Part shown: one piece after another, positions 20,854 to 25,208 of the stretch
Layout of the letters: each line of letters opens with the position of its first letter
Position numbering within the stretch: the first letter of the stretch is position 1
Origin: JAYEKL01 sp034660995
Lineage (GTDB): Bacteria; Patescibacteriota; Minisyncoccia; JAHIHE01; JAGLIN01
DNA: 25,208 bases
Assembly: GCA_034660995.1 (NCBI GenBank)
Contig: JAYEKL010000010.1
Coordinates: 1 to 25,208, forward strand
Reading direction: 5' to 3'
Position numbers and translations under genes: made by a program
Notes under the pieces: model-generated
The model's input: only the letters and a program-made list of their open reading frames with translations
What the model was told of the DNA's origin: nothing
Databases searched by the model: none

Positions 20854-21330
20854 ATGAATAATGATAAAGATCTAAAAGTAAAAAGGATAGAGAAAGGGAC
20901 TGTGATTGATCATATATCAGGAGGAAAAGCACTTTTGATACTAAGAGTTATTAGAGTAGACGAGGGAGATGATACGCTTTTAATTTTAGTAAATGTGCAG
21001 AGTCGCAGATTTGGGAAAAAAGATATAATCAAAATTGAGAACAGAGAATTATCTCAAAAAGAAATTGATGCGATATCTTTAATAGCGCCAGAAGCAAAAA
21101 TAAATATAATAAACAACTTTAAAGTTACTGAAAAAATCAAAGTAAAACTTCCAGAGTCCATTGAGGGTATTGCAAAATGCGCAAATCCTGATTGTATCAC
21201 AAATACGAATGAACCCATACTTTCAAAATTTGAAGTTTGGAAAAAAGACGGTGAAGATCCGATTTTGAGATGCAACTATTGCGAACGAACTACAAGGGTA
21301 GAAGAGGGAGTTTTAGATCTATTCAGGTAG
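20854..21330 (+). CDS. pyrI: Aspartate carbamoyltransferase regulatory chain
   Basis: PyrI binds nucleotides and zinc and confers allosteric control on the PyrB catalytic trimer in pyrimidine synthesis. The 158-residue length is typical. The allosteric domain opens VKRIEKGTVIDHISGGKAL and includes VNVQSRRFGKKDIIKIENREL. LIAPEAKINIINNFKV leads into a C-terminal zinc domain with C109, C114, C140 and C143. The ATG at 20854 follows AGGTG by 6 nt. The gene has a strong consensus promoter and its own terminator. No pyrB is in the window, so the partner must be elsewhere. It is divergent from the HEPN-like gene and tRNA-Ala and lies in the segment between the two duplication copies. Confidence 0.92.
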   Translation: MNNDKDLKVKRIEKGTVIDHISGGKALLILRVIRVDEGDDTLLILVNVQSRRFGKKDIIKIENRELSQKEIDAISLIAPEAKINIINNFKVTEKIKVKLPESIEGIAKCANPDCITNTNEPILSKFEVWKKDGEDPILRCNYCERTTRVEEGVLDLFR

Positions 21331-21332
21331 AT

Positions 21333-21360
21333 AAATAGGAGCGAAGAACTTCTATTTTTT
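21333..21360 (+). terminator. Terminator after pyrI
   Basis: AAATAG (21333-21338) pairs with CTATTT (21352-21357), with GAAG-AA-CTTC inside, and T-runs follow to 21360. It ends exactly where the second duplication copy starts. Confidence 0.7.
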
Positions 21361-21362
21361 TG

Positions 21363-21434
21363 TGTCCTCGGTAGGAATCGAACCTGCATCTAGGGCTTAG
21401 GAGGCCCTTGTTCTATCCGTTGAACTACGAGGAC
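21363..21434 (-). tRNA. tRNA-Arg (anticodon CCT), second copy
   Basis: Identical to 16292-16363, including the T-stem C-A mismatch. The base string after the discriminator (CAA) again lacks CCA. Confidence 0.92.
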
Positions 21435-21515
21435 GAAAGTTGTAATAATAATCTTGTTTTACTTGTTAAATATAACAGAATATTTGATAGTAAGTCAACT
21501 TATATCTAGATAAAC

Positions 21516-21550
21516 GAATCATGAATAACGAGTCATGAATAATGAATTAT
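21516..21550. repeat. Intergenic heptamer array, second copy
   Basis: Identical to 16445-16479, five 7-bp units beginning GAATCAT. Confidence 0.8.
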
Positions 21551-21594
21551 AAAATGTTAATAATAAAGAAAAAGTTCAAATGATTTTTGTAAGG

Positions 21595-21659
21595 AAAGAT
21601 AATTTAAATAGAGGCTTAGCCTCCAGTTTGGAGGCTAAGCCTCTATTTAAATTATCTTT
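21595..21659. repeat. 65-bp perfect hairpin upstream of cca, second copy
   Basis: Identical to 16524-16588: 30-bp stem, loop AGTTT. Confidence 0.95.
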
Positions 21660-21737
21660 TTCATTTCTTGGGAATCGGTTTTTTGACACTTATTTAATTG
21701 ATGTTTACAGTAAGCGATTATATGTTAAACTAAAATT

Positions 21738-23174
21738 ATGAATATTCCAAAGGAAATACAATCTGTTATAGAAAAGCTTGAAAAAAGTGGATTTGAGGCT
21801 TATGTTGTCGGCGGGTCAGTTCGTGATTTTTTGCTTGGGAAAATACCGAAGGATTGGGATATTACAACGAATGCTATGCCAAAAGAAATTCAAAAAGTAT
21901 TTTCAGAAAGTTTTTACAATAATAAATTCGGTACAGTTACAGTTGTTAATAAAAAAACAGAAGATGAAAATTTAAAGAATGTAGAAATTACAACATTTAG
22001 AATTGATGCTGATTATAGTGATAATCGTCATCCAGATGCAGTTAAGTTTACTCCAAGCCTAAAAGAAGATTTAGTAAGACGGGATTTTACGGTAAACGCG
22101 ATGGCAGTACAACTCATAACTTACAAAATTGTTGATTTATTTGATGGGCGGAAGGATTTGGAAGATAAAATTATTAGGGCGGTTGGAGATCCAAATAAAA
22201 GATTTAATGAAGACGCCTTGCGAATGCTTCGGGCTATTCGTTTTTCATCACAGCTTGGTTTTAAAATTGAAAAAAACACATTTGAGGCAATTCAAAAAAA
22301 TAGCGGTCTTTTAAAATTTGTTTCACAGGAAAGGATTAGAGATGAATTTGAAAAGATAATTTTATCAGACAGGGCATATGAAGGAGTTGAGCTTTTGCGT
22401 ATTTCTGGACTATTAAGTTTTGTGGTTCCTGAGCTTGAGAGCGGAATTGGAGTAAGTCAAAATCGTCATCATATTTATACTATTTACGAGCATTGCGCAT
22501 TGTCTTTGAAGCATTGTCCAAGTAAAAAGCTTGAAGTTCGTTTAGCCGCGCTTTTTCATGATATCGCTAAACCTCAAACAAAAGCAGGGACTGGTCCTGA
22601 TAGTACTTTCTATAATCATGATTTCGTAGGCGCAAAATTTGCTAGAAAAATACTTACGCGTTTAAAATTTTCAAATAAAGTAGTTGAAAAAGTATCTCTT
22701 CTCGTTAAGAATCATATGTTTTATTATAATGTTGATGAAGTATCAGAAGCGGGTGTCAGAAGGCTTATCAGAAGAACCGGCAAAGAGAATTTAAAAGATT
22801 TAATGGATCTTCGGATAGCAGATCGTTTGGGAAGCGGAGTGCCTAAAGCAAAGCCATATAAACTTCGTCATCTTGAATATTTAATTGAAAAAGTGAGTAA
22901 AGATCCTATATCTGCTAAGATGCTTAAAGTTAATGGACAGGACATTATGAAAGTTCTAAATACTTCACCTGGTCCGAAAATTGGCGCAATCCTTAAAGTT
23001 CTTCTTTCAGAAGTTATTGAAGATCCAAAAAGAAATACAAGGGAATATCTTGAAAAACGAGTAAAAGAATTAAATAAACTATCAGCTGAAGAAATTAAAA
23101 AAAGCGAGAAGGTTATTAAAGATAAAAAGGAAGAGGAAGATTTAAAGGACAAGAAGAAATTTTGGGTTAAATAG
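21738..23174 (+). CDS. cca: CCA tRNA nucleotidyltransferase (class II), second copy
   Basis: The 478-residue product is identical to that of 16667-18103, with GGSVRD, DWD, RRDFTVNA and the FHDIAKP HD motif. The TAG stop again comes from a MITE-like repeat. If both copies are real, the cell has two identical cca genes with identical upstream sequence, which should double the dose. Perfect identity over a housekeeping gene plus non-coding DNA would require a very recent duplication or ongoing gene conversion. A misassembly is the alternative. Confidence 0.94.
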   Translation: MNIPKEIQSVIEKLEKSGFEAYVVGGSVRDFLLGKIPKDWDITTNAMPKEIQKVFSESFYNNKFGTVTVVNKKTEDENLKNVEITTFRIDADYSDNRHPDAVKFTPSLKEDLVRRDFTVNAMAVQLITYKIVDLFDGRKDLEDKIIRAVGDPNKRFNEDALRMLRAIRFSSQLGFKIEKNTFEAIQKNSGLLKFVSQERIRDEFEKIILSDRAYEGVELLRISGLLSFVVPELESGIGVSQNRHHIYTIYEHCALSLKHCPSKKLEVRLAALFHDIAKPQTKAGTGPDSTFYNHDFVGAKFARKILTRLKFSNKVVEKVSLLVKNHMFYYNVDEVSEAGVRRLIRRTGKENLKDLMDLRIADRLGSGVPKAKPYKLRHLEYLIEKVSKDPISAKMLKVNGQDIMKVLNTSPGPKIGAILKVLLSEVIEDPKRNTREYLEKRVKELNKLSAEEIKKSEKVIKDKKEEEDLKDKKKFWVK

Positions 23175-23270
23175 GGTCTGCTGATTTTCTTATAATTCCC
23201 CTCTAGAGAGGGGGTTGGGGGTGTGTTAAAAAGCTTGTTACACACCCCTTGCCCATCTCAAGAGGGGAAT
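23172..23270 (+). repeat. MITE-like palindromic repeat, copy E
   Basis: Duplicate of copy C, with TAG again forming the cca stop. Confidence 0.88.
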
Positions 23271-23321
23271 AACCCTCATTTAAAGTAATATAGAGCGGTT
23301 TTTCCGTTGATTTTTGTAAAG

Positions 23322-23386
23322 AAAGATAATTTAAATAGAGGCTTAGCCTCCAAACTGGAGGCTAAGCCTCTATTTAAATTATCTTT
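23322..23386. repeat. 65-bp perfect hairpin downstream of cca, second copy
   Basis: Identical to 18251-18315, with loop AAACT. Confidence 0.95.
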
Positions 23387-23419
23387 TCCATTGTACATTG
23401 TACATTAATTTTTTAAAAC

Positions 23420-23445
23420 AGCGATTAGCTACTAGGCTAATCGCT
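23420..23445. terminator. Terminator between convergent cca and rubrerythrin genes, second copy
   Basis: Identical to 18349-18374. Confidence 0.75.
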
Positions 23446-23471
23446 ATTTTATTTTGATTTTCAAAATCAAC

Positions 23472-24008
23472 CTACATTCTTTCCTTAAACAGTTCTATGT
23501 GATCTCCCTCTACTTCTAATAACCCAAAAAATATTTCTTTTATTCTCGGTTCCGCGGCTTGATTATAGGCTTTCGTATAGAATGCTTTTGTTTTTTCTCC
23601 AAGTTTAAGAGATTTTTTTATATTTTCGTTATCAAGGCGAAAACAAATATCCTGTATTATTACATCCGATTTAGGTTTTTTTAAAACTTTTGAAATTAAA
23701 AAAACATGTTCCATTTCAATTCTTGAAAGTCCTTGAAAAATTGATTTATTATCCATATCTTGCGCGTAAGACATAGCGCATCTATAAAATTTTGCATTTT
23801 CAATTTCTAACTCCATTGCATTTTCAAGGTTTTCTTTTGAAATTTTAGAAATGTTTTTAATGTTATCTCTATCTTCCCAATCTTGGGCGCGGATTATATA
23901 GTCATCGTGCGCTCCACAAAGTGGACAGGTAGATGATTTATGCTCGGCGAAAATTACTCCCGAACAAAGTTCACATCTAAAAAGATTTAAATTATATGTT
24001 TCAAGCAT
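23472..24008 (-). CDS. Reverse-type rubrerythrin, second copy
   Basis: The 178-residue product is identical to that of 18401-18937, with the N-terminal rubredoxin-like cysteines and a C-terminal diiron domain. In this copy the next gene upstream is the intact nth, so nth and the rubrerythrin gene probably represent the original order on the minus strand, separated by about 310 bp of repeats. Confidence 0.88.
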   Translation of the reverse strand: MLETYNLNLFRCELCSGVIFAEHKSSTCPLCGAHDDYIIRAQDWEDRDNIKNISKISKENLENAMELEIENAKFYRCAMSYAQDMDNKSIFQGLSRIEMEHVFLISKVLKKPKSDVIIQDICFRLDNENIKKSLKLGEKTKAFYTKAYNQAAEPRIKEIFFGLLEVEGDHIELFKERM

Positions 24009-24065
24009 TTTTTTAAATAAAAAATTATAGTTATAATAAATAAGGGCTGGTGATTTTTACCGATC

Positions 24066-24162
24066 ATTCCCCTCTTGAGAGGGGCAAGGGGCGTGTAACA
24101 AGCTTTTTAACACACCCCCAACCCCCTCTCTAGAGGGGAATTATAAGAAAATCAACAGACTA
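24066..24162 (-). repeat. MITE-like palindromic repeat, copy F
   Basis: Duplicate of copy D. Confidence 0.85.
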
Positions 24163-24171
24163 TCAATATTA

Positions 24172-24213
24172 TTCGACTTTATGGAGAACTCTATGCGTAA
24201 ATTTTTTTACACT
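24172..24213. repeat. 42-bp direct repeat, unit 1, second copy
   Basis: Identical to 19101-19142. Confidence 0.85.
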
Positions 24214-24279
24214 CTGTATGTACAATTTCTCAACAAGGTCGAAGAATATCAAGCGGGATACTTAATACTTACTATATTG

Positions 24280-24321
24280 TTCAACTTTATGGAGAACTCT
24301 ACGCGTAAATTTCTCTACACT
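24280..24321. repeat. 42-bp direct repeat, unit 2, second copy
   Basis: Identical to 19209-19250; it again ends at the nth stop codon. Confidence 0.85.
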
Positions 24322-24965
24322 TAATTTTTAAAGCTAGAGGCTGATGGACAATCTTTATTTAGGATACAGGCTTTACATTTCGGATTGCGAGCGGTACAAA
24401 TTGTTCTGCCGTGTGAAATCATAAGGTTGGAAATTTCACCCCAATTTTTTTTATTTGTTATTTCCATCAGATCCTTTTCAATTTTTTCAGGATTTGAATT
24501 TTCTGATAAGCTAAGTCTTTGCGAAAGTCTTCTAACATGAGTATCAACTGCAATCCCTTCGTTTTTGCCAAATACTTCCGAGAGGACAACATTCGCAGTT
24601 TTTCTGGCAACTCCCGGAAGCGTAATTAATTTTTCCATAGTATCCGGAGTTCTTGAACGAAATTTTTCTACTATTATTTTTGAAGACGCAACAATGTTTT
24701 TTGCCTTATTCCTAAAAAATCCTGTTGTCCTAATGTCTTTCTCAAATTTTTCAACACTAACCTGCGCATAATCTTTTACCTTTCTATATTTTTTGAATAG
24801 ATCTTTTGTTACTTCATTAACCCTCTTATCTGTGCATTGCGCGGAAAGCATTGTTGCGACTAAAAGCTCGTGTGGAGTTTTATGATTTAAAGCTGTCTTA
24901 GGATTTCTATATTTTTTGTTTAAAAGAGTTATAATTTTTTTTACCCTTTGTTTTTTTTCTGGCAT
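24321..24965 (-). CDS. nth: Endonuclease III, intact
   Basis: This bifunctional DNA glycosylase/AP lyase removes oxidised pyrimidines in base excision repair. The ATG at 24965 (MPEKKQRVKKI) gives 214 residues, the usual family length; a TTG at 24995 would add ten. The helix-hairpin-helix LITLPGVARKTANVVLSEVFG (113-133) contains the catalytic Lys K122, and IAVDTHVRRL contains the catalytic Asp D141. The [4Fe-4S] cluster ligands are C190, C197, C200 and C206. SAQCTDKRVN (41-50) is the usual N-terminal motif. The last 47 codons lie within the duplicated block, and a truncated copy of them is at 19250-19393. The leader shares sequence with that of the 11825-12103 gene. Confidence 0.95.
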   Translation of the reverse strand: MPEKKQRVKKIITLLNKKYRNPKTALNHKTPHELLVATMLSAQCTDKRVNEVTKDLFKKYRKVKDYAQVSVEKFEKDIRTTGFFRNKAKNIVASSKIIVEKFRSRTPDTMEKLITLPGVARKTANVVLSEVFGKNEGIAVDTHVRRLSQRLSLSENSNPEKIEKDLMEITNKKNWGEISNLMISHGRTICTARNPKCKACILNKDCPSASSFKN

Positions 24966-25208
24966 AAATATAAATTTATTGTTAAGGAATTTCAATAATT
25001 CTTTTCTACGGCGCTTTAGCGTACGGTTTAAGAGGTTTTAACCTCGCGAGATAAAGATAATTCGCTAGGCTAAGGCCTAGCGCACCATCAGCTAAAGCTG
25101 GGTAGAAAATAATAATACGCTTTATAGAGCCTAATTTATTATATTAATTTAAAGCATAGAAATTTCAATATCTATATTTTGTAGAGACAAGGCACTGCCT
25201 CGTTCCTA
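24966..25208. other. Leader of nth and palindrome-rich right edge
   Basis: No gene is seen. On the minus strand the nth leader includes GTAGAAAAGAATTATTGAAA. Three hairpins lie to its right: GAGGTT/AACCTC (25032-25045), CGCTAGGC/GCCTAGCG (25063-25082), and an imperfect palindrome TAGAGACAAGGCA/TGCCTCGTTCCTA (25182-25208) that ends at the window edge. Confidence 0.6.

Larger units (their letters stand above)
21361..24464. repeat. 3,104-bp direct duplication, second copy
   Basis: This matches 16290-19393. It starts directly after the pyrI terminator and continues into the intact nth gene. The heptamer array and hairpins in the 300-bp gap before cca, and the 42-bp repeats before nth, are repeated. 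Confidence 0.9.

Noticed and set aside
16290..24464. CRISPR array or prophage explaining the repeats
   Set aside because: The repeats are two long copies, palindromes or short tandem units; there are no regularly spaced repeats with unique spacers, cas genes or phage genes.

Overview
The window is AT-rich DNA with short genes, standard stop codons (TAA, TAG and at least one TGA), many small palindromic repeats and several genes of no known family. The glycan genes, RecX, a one-TM protein with a UBA-like N-terminus and the repeat types suggest a Candidate Phyla Radiation (Patescibacteria/Parcubacteria-like) bacterium. That assignment is inference: no rRNA or other phylogenetic marker is present.

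Layout. (1) 1-2545, minus: a ClpC-type AAA+ unfoldase cut by the left edge. (2) 2546-6090, plus: three genes that are mostly of unknown function. Two have DHH-phosphoesterase-like motifs (2975-3820, with the motifs in an unusual order, and 5056-6090). The gene between them (4088-4834) is unrecognised. The first two genes have strong sigma70-type promoters and long leaders, each with a boxA-like sequence and a large hairpin. The hairpins share loop sequence but have different, fully paired outer stems. (3) 6327-6791, plus: recX, followed by about 500 bp of REP-like palindromes. (4) 11651-7296, minus: a surface-polysaccharide cluster of three GT4 glycosyltransferases and a Wzz-like protein. (5) 16084-11825: three minus-strand genes, two of them preceded by the same AATTGCGYATAA box, next to a divergent truncated tyrosine recombinase. 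This resembles a decayed integron. (6) 16149-24965: tRNA-Ala, tRNA-Arg, CCA-adding enzyme, reverse-type rubrerythrin and endonuclease III. A 3,104-bp block (16290-19393) recurs at 21361-24464 with no difference noticed. The first copy ends in a truncated nth. Between the copies lie a methyltransferase, a HEPN-like small protein, a second tRNA-Ala and a PyrI-like gene.

Repeats. A roughly 100-bp MITE-like palindrome occurs six times, twice as an inverted pair around a single gene or gene cluster. A 65-bp perfect hairpin lies on both sides of cca. Five-unit heptamer arrays occur between genes and twice inside one glycosyltransferase gene. No transposase, complete integrase, CRISPR array or rRNA was seen.

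Most promising observations: the paired boxA/hairpin leaders, the integron-like remnant, the DHH protein with permuted motifs, and the identical 3.1-kb duplication, which may instead be an assembly artefact. All comparisons were made by eye, without database searches or folding software.
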